NCBI GenBank assembly: GCA_003611875.1
Contig: RAYY01000001.1
Location: 350,849 to 414,848 of the forward strand
Direction of reading: 5' to 3'
Source: a bacterium D16-56
GTDB lineage: Bacteria; Bacillota; Clostridia; Lachnospirales; Lachnospiraceae
DNA length: 64,000 nt
The translations under genes were made by a program, and so were the position numbers. Every line of letters begins with the position of its first letter. The stretch's first letter is position 1. Shown piece by piece: positions 1 through 8,854 of the stretch. The notes below the pieces were generated by a model. It was not told where the DNA came from, did not search any database, and worked only from the letters and a program-made list of their open reading frames with translations.

Positions 1-1073
1 AAAAGCGTACCGCCGATCATCACCAGGCCGCCTCCTAACAGGATCCCCACAATCCCCCCGCAGGCCGAGAGAATCGCAGACTCTGTGAGAAACTGAATCA
101 TAATATCCCGGGTCCTGGCCCCTAAGCTCTTGCGGATTCCTATCTCCCGGGTGCGCTCTGTCACGGACACCAGCATGATATTCATGATCCCGATTCCGCC
201 CACCAGCAGGGATATGGCGGCAATGCCACCTACAGCAGCCGCCAATCCTCCCATCATGCTGTCCATCTGCCCCATTTCATCCTTGGCGCTGTTCAGACGA
301 AAGTCCTCCGGCGCCCGGTTCTTGCTCTTTGCCACATACAGCTTAAGCCTGTTATAAAATTCATCCATGGTCGCCTCATCTTTCGCATAGATGCGTATGG
401 CATAAAAGTAATCATTGGGCCAGGTAAGAATCGTGTAAGGCAGAAATGCCTCGCCGCCCTCTGTGTTGGCTCCCAGCATCATAGCCTGAAAGGGACTTAG
501 CTTTTTGCGGTATATCCCCACCACGGTGTATTCCTCCGTGGTCCCGTAAAGGGTGGTCCGAAATGTCCTTCCCACTGCATTCTCCACCCCGAACAGATTC
601 ATGGCGCTTGTGGTGTCCATCACCACATTCTTACGCCGCCCCAGCACATCCCCTTCATTCAGATACCGGCCATATACCATATTGACCGGCTGCACCTCCT
701 GATAATTATAATCAATTCCCGTAAAACTGAACTTGATCTTGGTCCTGCCGCTGACAACATCCGCAGAGACATAAGCTCTGCTGTCAATATAAGCGATCTG
801 ATCTCCAAACACATCCTTGATCCGCTCCATCTCATCCAGCGTAAAATAATCGCTCTGACGCACATTATCCACCCAATAGCCAATGGACAAGTATGCCTGA
901 GTCACCCCGATCTCCCTGTAAAGCCCTTCAAACATACTCCTCATGGTATCTCCGATAGACACAATGGAAATCACGGAACCGATTCCAATGATGATGCCTA
1001 ACATGGTCAGAAACGAGCGCATTTTATTGGCACGAATGGCTGAAAATGCCATTTTCATATTCTCTATCAGCAT
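1..1073 (-). CDS. MacB-type ABC transporter permease, partial (second copy)
   Basis: Membrane permease of a MacB/FtsX-family ABC exporter; the C-terminus is cut by the window edge. It opens with MLIENMKMAFSAIRANKMRS followed by the first membrane helix (TMLGIIIGIGSVISIVS), then a large extracytoplasmic MacB-PCD-type domain (about residues 45-270), then the FtsX core (AISLLVGGIGIMNIMLVSV, TERTREIGIRKSLGAR). By eye most residues are identical to the next gene, so the two are tandem duplicates. The start is the ATG at 1071-1073. It lies 92 bases downstream of its twin and is the last gene visible in a leftward adaptor-ATPase-permease-permease operon. The substrate is unknown; relatives move peptides, antibiotics or lipids. 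The two permeases may form a heterodimer or be redundant. Confidence 0.88.
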   Translation of the reverse strand, partial: MLIENMKMAFSAIRANKMRSFLTMLGIIIGIGSVISIVSIGDTMRSMFEGLYREIGVTQAYLSIGYWVDNVRQSDYFTLDEMERIKDVFGDQIAYIDSRAYVSADVVSGRTKIKFSFTGIDYNYQEVQPVNMVYGRYLNEGDVLGRRKNVVMDTTSAMNLFGVENAVGRTFRTTLYGTTEEYTVVGIYRKKLSPFQAMMLGANTEGGEAFLPYTILTWPNDYFYAIRIYAKDEATMDEFYNRLKLYVAKSKNRAPEDFRLNSAKDEMGQMDSMMGGLAAAVGGIAAISLLVGGIGIMNIMLVSVTERTREIGIRKSLGARTRDIMIQFLTESAILSACGGIVGILLGGGLVMIGGTL

Positions 1074-1165
1074 AATATCACTTTCCTTCCGGCATTTTTC
1101 CACACGTTTTCCCGTTATGACAGGCTTTCCCCGGATCCCGCCTTACCCATTTACAATTTTGTTCT

Positions 1166-2377
1166 TTATTCATACCGCAATGCCTCAATGGGATCCTTTT
1201 TTGCTGCCTTCGACGCCGGATAAATTCCAAAAAAGATCCCCACCATAGCGGAAAATCCCACAGCCAGCACCACTACCCCCGGCTTCACAATGGCCTTTAC
1301 CCCCAAAAGACTGCCTCCTAAGGTTACTATTCCCCCTCCCAGCAAAATTCCCAAAATTCCGCCGCAGGCAGACAGTATAGCTGACTCTGTTAAAAACTGT
1401 ACCATAATATCCCTGGTTCTGGCTCCCAAACTTTTGCGTACCCCGATCTCCCTGGTACGCTCTGTCACAGACACCAACATAATATTCATGATTCCGATTC
1501 CGCCCACCAAAAGAGAGATGGCGGCAATGCCTCCGACCGCTGTAGCCAGGCCGCCCATCATACTGTCCCACTGTCCCATCTGATCCTTAGCGGATATCAT
1601 ACGGAAATCTTCCGGGTTTCTGTCTTTTGATTTGGCTACATAATTTTTAATATTTTCAAAAAGCGCATCCATGGTCTCCTCATCCTTGGCAAAAAACCGG
1701 ATATCGTAGAAACGGTCATTGGGCCAGGTCAGGATAGTATATGGAAGAAACGCCTCACCGCCTTCTGTGTTGGCGCCCAACATCATGGCCTGAAACGGGT
1801 TCAGATCCTTGCGGTATACCCCTACCACGGTGTACTCATCTGTAGTGCCGTAAATGGTGGTGCGGAAGGTCTTTCCCACCGCATTCTCCACACCGAACAA
1901 ATTCATGGCGCTTACCGTATCCATCACCACATTCTTACGTCTCCCCAGCACATCCCCTTCATTGAGATACCGGCCATATACCATATTGACCGGCTGCACC
2001 TCCTGATAATTATAATCAATTCCCGTGTAGCTGAAATTCACGGTGGTTCTGGCACAGACTGCAGCTCCGGATGTCATGGCGTCACTGTCAATATAAGCAA
2101 TCTCGTCTCCGAAAATTTCCTTGATCCGTTCCATCTCATCCAGAGTAAAGTAATCGCTTTCCCGCCAGTCATCCACCCAGTAGCCAATGGCAATATATGC
2201 TTGAGTAATCCCTATCTTCCGGTACAATTCCTCAAACATGCCCCGCATGGTATCTCCAATGGACACAATCGCGATCACGGAACCGATTCCGATAATAATT
2301 CCCAGCATAGTCAGAAAGGAACGCATTTTATTGGCACGGATGGCTGAAAATGCCATTAACATATTCTCTATCAGCAT
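1166..2377 (-). CDS. MacB-type ABC transporter permease (first copy)
   Basis: Complete 403-residue permease of a MacB/FtsX-family ABC exporter in the cytoplasmic membrane. Residues about 15-40 form the N-terminal helix (LTMLGIIIGIGSVIAIV), residues about 45-270 a soluble outer domain, and three C-terminal helices follow, including AISLLVGGIGIMNIMLVSV and the conserved TERTREIGVRKSLGA coupling segment. The length is normal for MacB permeases of the type without a fused ATPase. It begins 3 bases after the stop of the ATPase gene, so the two are almost certainly cotranslated. The next gene downstream is a close copy of it. Known relatives work with an adaptor and a separate ATPase, both present here upstream. 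Confidence 0.92.
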   Translation of the reverse strand: MLIENMLMAFSAIRANKMRSFLTMLGIIIGIGSVIAIVSIGDTMRGMFEELYRKIGITQAYIAIGYWVDDWRESDYFTLDEMERIKEIFGDEIAYIDSDAMTSGAAVCARTTVNFSYTGIDYNYQEVQPVNMVYGRYLNEGDVLGRRKNVVMDTVSAMNLFGVENAVGKTFRTTIYGTTDEYTVVGVYRKDLNPFQAMMLGANTEGGEAFLPYTILTWPNDRFYDIRFFAKDEETMDALFENIKNYVAKSKDRNPEDFRMISAKDQMGQWDSMMGGLATAVGGIAAISLLVGGIGIMNIMLVSVTERTREIGVRKSLGARTRDIMVQFLTESAILSACGGILGILLGGGIVTLGGSLLGVKAIVKPGVVVLAVGFSAMVGIFFGIYPASKAAKKDPIEALRYE

Positions 2378-2380
2378 AAC

Positions 2381-3235
2381 TCACCCTTCTTCCCCTGGCT
2401 TTCTCGGCACATTCGGACAGTCGCTGAGGATCTGCCCGTCCCGAAACCGGATAATCCGCTCCGTAAACGCCGCGATCTCCTCCTCATGAGTCACAACCAC
2501 CACCGTAGTCCCCTCCTTATGAAGCTGGGAAAACAGCTCCATAATCTCAACAGAAGCCGCTGTATCCAGATTTCCTGTAGGCTCGTCAGCCAGCAGGAGA
2601 GGCGGCTCATTTGCCAGTGCACGGGCAATGGCCACTCTCTGACGCTGGCCGCCGGACAGTTCATTAGGCATATGCTCTGCCCGCTTTCCAAGGCCCACCC
2701 GCTCTAAAAGCTCCCTGGCCCTCTGCTCCCGAAACCGTTTATTCTTGCGGGCATAGGTCATAGGCAGCTCTACATTTTTAAGAGCCGAGGTTCTGGAGAT
2801 CAGATTAAATGACTGAAAGACAAATCCGATCTTCCTGTTCCGTATCAAAGACAGCTCATCTGGATTCATAGCCGCCACATCCACCCCGTCCAGATAATAA
2901 TGGCCCATGGAAGGCCGATCCAAGCATCCCAAAATATTCATGAGCGTAGATTTTCCTGATCCGGACTGACCCATGATTGCCACAAATTCCCCCCGGTGTA
3001 TGGTCAAGTTGATTCTCTTTAATCCTAATACCTTTAAAGCCCCTGTATCATAGATCTTCACCAGATCCTCCAGGTGAATCAGCTCCTCGCTGACATTTTC
3101 CGTTATGTATTCCGGAAGCTTTTGATTCTTCTTAAGCCCTTTTATCCATGCGCCGGAAAGCTTCGGCAAAGCTTTCCCTGGCTTATGCATCCTGTCAGGC
3201 TTTTCCTTTATATTTCCACGATTCAACAGTCCCAT
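2381..3235 (-). CDS. ABC transporter ATP-binding protein, MacB/LolD type
   Basis: Cytoplasmic ATPase that powers the two downstream permeases. The ABC domain begins near residue 53 (IHLEDLVKIYDTG). Walker A is GQSGSGKST, the signature is LSGGQRQRVAIARAL, Walker B is LLLADEPTGNLD, and the H-loop is VVVTHEEEIAAF. About 50 charged residues precede the domain, unusual for this family but supported by a good ribosome site (GGAGG) just before the ATG at 3235. At 284 residues it is slightly longer than typical LolD/MacB ATPases for that reason. It sits 16 bases after the adaptor gene and 3 before the first permease, in an adaptor-ATPase-permease order standard for Gram-positive MacAB-like exporters. 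Confidence 0.93.
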   Translation of the reverse strand: MGLLNRGNIKEKPDRMHKPGKALPKLSGAWIKGLKKNQKLPEYITENVSEELIHLEDLVKIYDTGALKVLGLKRINLTIHRGEFVAIMGQSGSGKSTLMNILGCLDRPSMGHYYLDGVDVAAMNPDELSLIRNRKIGFVFQSFNLISRTSALKNVELPMTYARKNKRFREQRARELLERVGLGKRAEHMPNELSGGQRQRVAIARALANEPPLLLADEPTGNLDTAASVEIMELFSQLHKEGTTVVVVTHEEEIAAFTERIIRFRDGQILSDCPNVPRKPGEEG

Positions 3236-3251
3236 TAGCTATCCTCCGCTG

Positions 3252-4577
3252 TCATTGAACCGGGGATGCTGCAACGGTCATGCCATCCTCCAGAAAAGCC
3301 ATAGGCGAAGCAATATAGAAAAGCCCTTCTGTCAGGCCATCCCCCTTCACTTCCACCTCCACGTCACTTTCCACTCCGGTCTCCACAGGAATCATTTTCA
3401 CCACATTATTTTCCACTGAAGCCAGATAAGTGCCTCCTTCCTTTTCAATCAAAGCTCCCATGGGCACCACCCAGGTATCCTTTGACTCATTAAGCACAAT
3501 CTGCGCCCTGGCCGTAATCCCTGCAATCAACTTGGTATTTTTGTTCTGGATCTGAATCGTAGTAGGAATGACCCTTTCTGTGGAGCCGCCTCCCTTTTCC
3601 TCACCTGTAGGAGAAATGGAGGTTATGAGCCCTTCTTCTGTCTCCCCGCCAAGAATATCCGCCGAGATCTCTGCCTTCTGCCCCACCTTTACCTTGCCGA
3701 TGGAATACTCGCTGACATTGATCTTCATTTCCAGTTTTTCCAGGTTATCAATCACAAATAAAGGCCGGTCATCATCCACGGTATCCGCAAAACGTCCGAC
3801 CCTGGAGTTTACCCTCACAACCGTGCCGTCAATGGGGCTTTTCACCTCCACATCCTCCAGCTCCTTTTTCTTCTTCTCCAGCTCAAACTCCGCATTCCGA
3901 ATCCTTAAGTCATAGGACTCATTAGCCGCCGGCTTCCCGCCCTGAAGATGAAATGCCGAAACTTGTCTTGACGCTTCTGCCAGCACGTCCCTGGCCGCCT
4001 CCAGCTCCATCTGGGAAACATCGCCTCCCGCATAAAGCATAGCCTTTCGGTCATAATCCCTCTTTGCCGCCAGTTCATCCTGCCTGGCCTTTGCATACCC
4101 GATCTCAGCCTGAAGCTGTGCTTCATTCCTCTCTGCAACTGCCAGATTATAGGCGTTCTGCGCTATTTCCACCTCTTTCTGCACATCTTCCGAGTCCAGC
4201 CGGGCAAGCACCTGTCCTGCTGTCACCTTATCCCCTTCCTTTACAAGAATCTCCAGGATCTCCGCATGAAGGCGGGATACCACTTCTGCACTGTCTGTAC
4301 CGGAAACAGGGCCGCTGATGGAAAGCACCTCCTCCACGTCTCCCTTCTCAAGAGGAACTGTGGAAACCATCACTGCCCCGTCGTTTCCTCCCCCCTTCAT
4401 CTTCATCACCACAAACAGAGCAGCAGCCACAGCCACCACTCCTACAACAATCTTCCTTCTCCTGCTCCAGTTCTTCCATCCCTTAAGCTTCCCTGACTTT
4501 TTCTTTCCCTTCTTTTTCCCCGTCCCATCCTCTGCCATCAACTCCGCCAACCCCTTCTCAAATTCCTGGTCTGTCAT
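3252..4577 (-). CDS. HlyD/MacA-family efflux adaptor protein
   Basis: Membrane-anchored adaptor that links a MacB-type pump to its extracytoplasmic path. The protein has a basic cytoplasmic head, one membrane helix (KIVVGVVAVAAALFVVMKM, about residues 38-57), a biotinyl-lipoyl half-motif (VEEVLSISGPVSG, VKEGDKVTAGQVLARLD), a long helical hairpin rich in Glu, Ala and Lys (about 130-230), the second lipoyl half (VKSPIDGTVVRVNSRVG) and a beta-barrel and MP domain to the end. I place the start at the ATG at 4577 (MTDQEFEKGL), which has AAAGGAG seven bases upstream; an upstream GTG in frame at 4634 falls in a DNA repeat and has no ribosome site. It is the first gene of the exporter operon. Confidence 0.9.
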   Translation of the reverse strand: MTDQEFEKGLAELMAEDGTGKKKGKKKSGKLKGWKNWSRRRKIVVGVVAVAAALFVVMKMKGGGNDGAVMVSTVPLEKGDVEEVLSISGPVSGTDSAEVVSRLHAEILEILVKEGDKVTAGQVLARLDSEDVQKEVEIAQNAYNLAVAERNEAQLQAEIGYAKARQDELAAKRDYDRKAMLYAGGDVSQMELEAARDVLAEASRQVSAFHLQGGKPAANESYDLRIRNAEFELEKKKKELEDVEVKSPIDGTVVRVNSRVGRFADTVDDDRPLFVIDNLEKLEMKINVSEYSIGKVKVGQKAEISADILGGETEEGLITSISPTGEEKGGGSTERVIPTTIQIQNKNTKLIAGITARAQIVLNESKDTWVVPMGALIEKEGGTYLASVENNVVKMIPVETGVESDVEVEVKGDGLTEGLFYIASPMAFLEDGMTVAASPVQ

Positions 4578-4620
4578 CTCAAACTCCTTTTCCGTCCTTT
4601 CTCCCCAAATCCTTCTCCTC

Positions 4621-4668
4621 CCACCCCACCCCACCCTACCCTACCCTACCCTACCCTATCCTACTCCC
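4621..4668 (-). repeat. TAGGG/TGGGG tandem repeat, G-quadruplex-prone
   Basis: On the coding strand of the adaptor gene this stretch is a run of GGGTA pentamers passing into GGGGT pentamers, with at least eight separate runs of three or four G. It lies about 45-90 bases upstream of the adaptor start codon, so it is probably in the promoter or the mRNA leader. Such a sequence can fold as a DNA or RNA quadruplex and can change copy number by slippage. No effect can be shown from sequence alone. Confidence 0.85.
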
Positions 4669-4757
4669 TTTTTTTCCATCTGTCAATTCATTTTACCCCC
4701 ATCTTGTCCCCCTCCCCAAGCCCACCAACAGCAGCCTCCAAAAGCCCACCCCCGGAG

Positions 4758-4962
4758 TGCCAAGGGATGAGGACAGGGTCCGGCGGTATTTGCAGGTTTT
4801 GCTGTATCTTAGGGAAAAAGGCGGCAGTTGTACGACTCCGTCACGATAGCGGCTGTGCCTGACACAGCCGCGTAAGACACCCTCACCGTGACTGTTGTCT
4901 TTTTCCCTTAGAGACAGCAGAACCGAAACCCTGAGCCGAACCCTGTCCTCATCCCCTGGCAC
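4758..4962. repeat. 205-bp imperfect palindromic element
   Basis: A long imperfect inverted repeat. The outer 23-base arms (4758-4780 and 4940-4962) match at 22 positions; inner segments pair less well but keep TCTTAGGGAAAAAG against its partner CTTTTTCCCTTAGAGA. The centre is a perfect hairpin (4850-4870: CGGCTGTG, five-base loop, CACAGCCG). It fills the gap between two leftward operons. It could be a miniature inverted-repeat element, a structured RNA or a large terminator. No open frame in it looks real. Confidence 0.7.
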
Positions 4963-5023
4963 ACCTGCGCTACTCTTCCCAGGCTGCGTCCCTCTCACCA
5001 CCTCCACCGGCATCAAAAATCCT

Positions 5024-7369
5024 TCACTCTCTCTCCCAAATATACCCCGGTACTCTTCCCTCCGGAAAGCTCACCGGCACACTCACATTCCAATTCCCCT
5101 CCTCTCCATCCTCATAGCTCTTATCCAAATCCTCCCCCGACTCCGGCTCCCAAGCCATCAAACAAACCTTCAGCTCCTCCGCCCTATAAAACGGATTATA
5201 ATAACACAAGGCCCTTGACACCAGCACCTGCCGAAGCTCCGAAACCTTCTCCTTATCCCGGATATGAAACCGTATCTCCGGTCTCAGCTCCTCATACTCC
5301 TCATCAAAAAACTCTGGATCCATATTCCCAATATACTCCTGATAACCCCTCACAAAGCTATCATCCAGCTCCACCCGGACTGCCCTCACATCCAGACCGT
5401 CCAGATACCCGCCACATGAAACACCCTGATCCTCCAAAAGCCTGATCGTCTCCGTAAAGGACGGATACACCGGATAAAAATCCCGGTCCCATAAATCGTT
5501 CCTGGCCCAAGACCCATATCTTCCATTCTTCCGATACCACTCCTCAGCCCTGTCTCCCAAAGCCTCCTGCCTTTCCCACCAATCCATAGCCTCATCATCA
5601 GCAGGCTTGCAGAATCGAATCAATCCCACAGGCGCCTCATTCTCCATCCTCTCCACCGTCATAGCCTGAAACTCTCTCTGATAGGTCTCCAGAAACTGCG
5701 CCTTTTCCTGCTCTGACAAAGTATCCATACAAATCTCCTGTTTCTTACTGTCATCCTTCGCATATTCTCCCCGGAAGCGGACCGAAGACACCTGATCCGC
5801 TGTCAAGGACAGCAAAGGAAAGACCCCTTTCTGATAATCCTCATTCTCATACAATCTCCAGATTATTGGCTGCACCCTCTCACTGCTGATCGGCATATGA
5901 TAAATACGGCTTACCTTTCTTCCGCTGTTTAAGGTATAACAGATCTCCACCGTGCTCCAAACCACATTGCTGTCCGCCACACTCCAGCTATCCACATAGC
6001 TCCCGAAACTGTCATTTTCCTCCAGACTCTCAATTCCCGCCGAAGCAAGGGCCAGCAGATTCTCCGTATCATGATACTTCATATTTTTCATAACATTTTC
6101 ACGAAGCGAATACTCATCCACCCATTCGTAATGTCCATCCGGATACTGCTGTGTATATCCATAAGACACCCAGTCGGCCAGCGAGTCCACATTCACCGAC
6201 GCCTCCCGAATCTGCCCTGCCTTCGGAAGATACCGGTCATATCCCAGCAGATCAAACCGAAACACCATCATAATCAAAACCGACACCGCCAGGCAGCATA
6301 CCAGCTGCAGCTTGTGAGAAAACAATTTCCGAAAATCAAAATGATAAATGATCTCCACCACACAGTGGCAGATTCCTCCGCCGAACACAATTCCGAAAAT
6401 CCCCCAGCCCATAGAGCTGCGCACAACATAGAAAAACAGACCCAGCCCCATGGCCGACAGTATGGTCAGCAAAATCCGGATAACCGGACAGGACACAGAA
6501 AACGCCATTGCCTTTCCTGCTGCCTCTGAGGGACGTTTCCGATACAAAACACAGGCCAGCACTGCCAGGCACAAGGATACTACCCAGGCGACCAGCACCG
6601 GCACTGCCATTGACACCGGAACCTGATACTGCTGCCCGTTTCTTATTCCAAGCTGGTAAATGTATTCTGCAGCCGGCGACATCCGAATCCCATACATCAA
6701 AATACGCTCTGAAAAAATTCCCGGCAGATAGGAGGCATAGGTCTTAAAAAAACTAGAAAAATACCCTACCAGGATTCCCACAGCCATAGGCATATAAGAC
6801 GCAAACACCACCGCTCCCAAAAATCCGATGACCAGATGCCCTGTCATCATGGCTGCCACCACCACGGTAGCATACATTAAAATAAAGTACGTAATATGGA
6901 GTCCATAGGCAGCCAGCGCCACCTGCCACAGCCTCATACCGTTTGCCCCGTTGGAGATTCCCACCAGCACGGCAAGAACCTGGCAGATTCCATACGGCAC
7001 TGTCAAAATTAAAATTCCGTCCAGAAAGTTAACGGCAAACAGCTTTTCCCTTCTCACCGGAATCCCATGATAAAAATCCACCTTGCTTTTGGAGTTCAGA
7101 AACGAAAAGCTGCTGAGCCCGCAGATCAAAGAAGACAGCATCATGAAAAATACGGTCATCCCACAATTAAAGGACAGCCACCGGACAAGCCCGGTCTCAT
7201 AGCTGGCCACTCCCTTGGCATGATCCATATATTCCTTAATCTCGCCTGCCGTAAATGCCGCCACCACGGGATAGAACAAAAAGAACCCCAAACTAAGCAG
7301 CGCCACTGCCCAGATCCGTCTTTTCAAATCCTCCCTCATCAGCTTAAAAAATAAGTTTCTTGATGTCAT
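5024..7369 (-). CDS. Large ABC transporter permease with extra-membrane C-terminal domain
   Basis: Membrane subunit of an ABC transporter, 781 residues. The first ~390 residues hold about ten hydrophobic segments (for example AVALLSLGFFLFYPVVAAF, MTVFFMMLSSLICGLSSFSF); the remaining half is hydrophilic, Glu/Tyr/Trp-rich and probably outside the membrane. This plan fits the family with a DUF6449-like C-terminal domain found in Lachnospiraceae beside YtrA-type regulators; the domain name is from memory. I chose the ATG at 7369 (MTSRNLFFKLMRED), which overlaps the end of the ATPase gene by 26 bases, rather than an upstream in-frame start. It is cotranscribed with the ATPase and the GntR regulator, as in Bacillus ytr-type operons that respond to cell-wall antibiotics. 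The substrate is unknown. Confidence 0.85.
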   Translation of the reverse strand: MTSRNLFFKLMREDLKRRIWAVALLSLGFFLFYPVVAAFTAGEIKEYMDHAKGVASYETGLVRWLSFNCGMTVFFMMLSSLICGLSSFSFLNSKSKVDFYHGIPVRREKLFAVNFLDGILILTVPYGICQVLAVLVGISNGANGMRLWQVALAAYGLHITYFILMYATVVVAAMMTGHLVIGFLGAVVFASYMPMAVGILVGYFSSFFKTYASYLPGIFSERILMYGIRMSPAAEYIYQLGIRNGQQYQVPVSMAVPVLVAWVVSLCLAVLACVLYRKRPSEAAGKAMAFSVSCPVIRILLTILSAMGLGLFFYVVRSSMGWGIFGIVFGGGICHCVVEIIYHFDFRKLFSHKLQLVCCLAVSVLIMMVFRFDLLGYDRYLPKAGQIREASVNVDSLADWVSYGYTQQYPDGHYEWVDEYSLRENVMKNMKYHDTENLLALASAGIESLEENDSFGSYVDSWSVADSNVVWSTVEICYTLNSGRKVSRIYHMPISSERVQPIIWRLYENEDYQKGVFPLLSLTADQVSSVRFRGEYAKDDSKKQEICMDTLSEQEKAQFLETYQREFQAMTVERMENEAPVGLIRFCKPADDEAMDWWERQEALGDRAEEWYRKNGRYGSWARNDLWDRDFYPVYPSFTETIRLLEDQGVSCGGYLDGLDVRAVRVELDDSFVRGYQEYIGNMDPEFFDEEYEELRPEIRFHIRDKEKVSELRQVLVSRALCYYNPFYRAEELKVCLMAWEPESGEDLDKSYEDGEEGNWNVSVPVSFPEGRVPGYIWERE

Positions 7370-8243
7370 AGCCCACAACCTCCGTTTCACTGATAAAGAT
7401 TTCCTCCAAGGACAGAGGAATGGTCTCATAAAATACGGGATTTGCTGTCTGCATCACATGCTCGACCCGGCTTAGATCTCCCCGCACGGTCAAAGTCAGA
7501 AGCCTGCCCCTTCTCTCCGTCTTCATGATCTCCATTCCCACCAGTTCTTCTGGCTCCATGCCCTCTGCAAGTACGCACTGAACCTTATGAATGTTCATTT
7601 TCATCTCATCCAGATCCCGGCTGAGAAGGATCCCTCCCTTATGGAGAAGTCCCACATGATCGCAGATATCCTCCAGCTCCCGCAGATTGTGGGATGCAAT
7701 AATGGGCGTCAGGTGGCGCTCCTGCATATCATTGGCAAAAATGCTCTTGACTGCCTGACGCATCACTGGATCCAGCCCGTCAAAGGTCTCGTCGCAAAAC
7801 AGATAATCGGTTCCTGCACAGACGCCGCAGATCACGGACACCTGCTTTTTCATCCCCTTGGAAAAGGTATTGATCTTACGGCTCTCATCCAAATCAAAGC
7901 TCCGCATCAGCCCATGAAACCGCTCCTTGTTAAAAGAAGGATACACGATCCTGTAATAAGCCATCATATCCCTGGGTGTAGAATTGCTGAAAAAATACTG
8001 GTCGTCTGATATATAGAAAAACTTTCTCTTGGCCTCCTCATTCTCAAACACCTCCATCCCGTCTATGGTAATGGTTCCTCCATCCGGCCTCAGCACTCCT
8101 GCTGCCATCCGAAGAAAGGTGCTCTTTCCTGCGCCATTGGTTCCGATCAGTCCAAACACACTGCCGTCCCGAATCTGGGCATTAATATGATCCACTGCCA
8201 CAATATCATCAAACCGCTTTGTCAGGTTCACTGCCTCGATCAT
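7344..8243 (-). CDS. ABC transporter ATP-binding protein, YtrB-like
   Basis: ATPase subunit of 299 residues paired with the large permease downstream. Walker A is GTNGAGKST (about residues 34-42). The signature is the variant FSKGMKKQ rather than LSGGQ, as is usual for the YtrB/EcsA-type branch. Walker B is YLFCDETFDGLD, and the switch region is PIIASHNLRELEDICDHVGL. The C-terminal ~80 residues are an accessory region of the kind seen in exporters and resistance ATPases. It lies 15 bases after the GntR gene and its end overlaps the permease start, giving a tight three-gene unit regulator-ATPase-permease. Confidence 0.93.
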   Translation of the reverse strand: MIEAVNLTKRFDDIVAVDHINAQIRDGSVFGLIGTNGAGKSTFLRMAAGVLRPDGGTITIDGMEVFENEEAKRKFFYISDDQYFFSNSTPRDMMAYYRIVYPSFNKERFHGLMRSFDLDESRKINTFSKGMKKQVSVICGVCAGTDYLFCDETFDGLDPVMRQAVKSIFANDMQERHLTPIIASHNLRELEDICDHVGLLHKGGILLSRDLDEMKMNIHKVQCVLAEGMEPEELVGMEIMKTERRGRLLTLTVRGDLSRVEHVMQTANPVFYETIPLSLEEIFISETEVVGYDIKKLIF

Positions 8244-8258
8244 CCTGTCATCCCTCCT

Positions 8259-8732
8259 TTATTCACTCTCGACCCGCAGCGCTTCGCCGCTTTCCTGCCG
8301 GGATATGAAAGGCATGTTCACCGGCTCCTCCTGTACAGGCTCCTTCTCCCTGTCTTCGATTTCCCTCGGATGTCCGTCATATGCCTGACCGGCAGCCGTC
8401 ACAAATTCGTCCCGCATCATGCCAATGGTCTTTGCCTCCTTAGCCAACCCCCCCAGCTTCTTTTCCATCTCCTCTTTTCTTGCCTGCCGTAGCTTGCGGA
8501 TGCTTCCCACAAAGCTGCCCCGGCCTTTGATCGAATACGTATATCCCCTGCGCTCCAGCTCTCCGTAGGCACGCTGAATCGTATTGGGATTAATCGACAA
8601 CTCCATGGCAAGGCTTCTCACAGAGGGCATCTGACTGTCCTCCTCCAAAATTCCCAGCATCATCAGCTCCTGAAGCCGTTCTGCCACCTGCTCATAGATT
8701 GGCCGGCTGTCTTTTAAATCCAGCAGAATCAT
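8259..8732 (-). CDS. GntR-family transcriptional regulator, YtrA subfamily
   Basis: DNA-binding repressor of 157 residues. Residues about 7-75 are a GntR winged helix: PIYEQVAERLQELMMLGIL, MPSVRSLAMELSINPNTIQR (recognition helix), and the wing ending IKGRGSFV. The short tail after it lacks a large ligand domain, the mark of the YtrA subfamily. The last ~40 residues are acidic and proline-containing. The ATG at 8732 has AAAGGAG upstream. It is first in an operon with an ABC ATPase and permease, and a near-perfect inverted repeat overlaps its own promoter, so autorepression released by a cell-envelope signal is likely. Confidence 0.94.
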   Translation of the reverse strand: MILLDLKDSRPIYEQVAERLQELMMLGILEEDSQMPSVRSLAMELSINPNTIQRAYGELERRGYTYSIKGRGSFVGSIRKLRQARKEEMEKKLGGLAKEAKTIGMMRDEFVTAAGQAYDGHPREIEDREKEPVQEEPVNMPFISRQESGEALRVESE

Positions 8733-8763
8733 CTATATTCTCCTTTCTTTCCAGCCTTTGTTT

Positions 8764-8818
8764 ATAAGTGTACTAACATTGTTAATACACTTATACCATA
8801 CATTTCCACCCTGCACAA
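8764..8818 (-). promoter_or_regulatory. Promoter with overlapping inverted-repeat operator (GntR operon)
   Basis: On the minus strand TTGTGC (8813-8818), 17 bases, and TATAAG (8790-8795) form a sigma-A-like promoter 60-85 bases before the GntR start codon. The inverted repeat 8764-8794 has two 14-base arms (ATAAGTGTACTAAC and its partner, one mismatch) around a 3-base centre. The repeat covers the -10 box and start site, as expected for autorepression by the adjacent YtrA-type regulator. Confidence 0.8.
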
Positions 8819-8854
8819 GAGCAAAATACTTAAGAAATTGTTAAATTCCAAAAC

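Noticed and set aside
4577..4634. Longer GTG start for the MacA-like protein
   Set aside because: The extension falls within the G-rich repeat, has no ribosome site, and the ATG at 4577 has an ideal one.
4693..5016. 107-codon frame on either strand in the palindrome region
   Set aside because: Both frames simply read through the inverted repeat and lack coding character.
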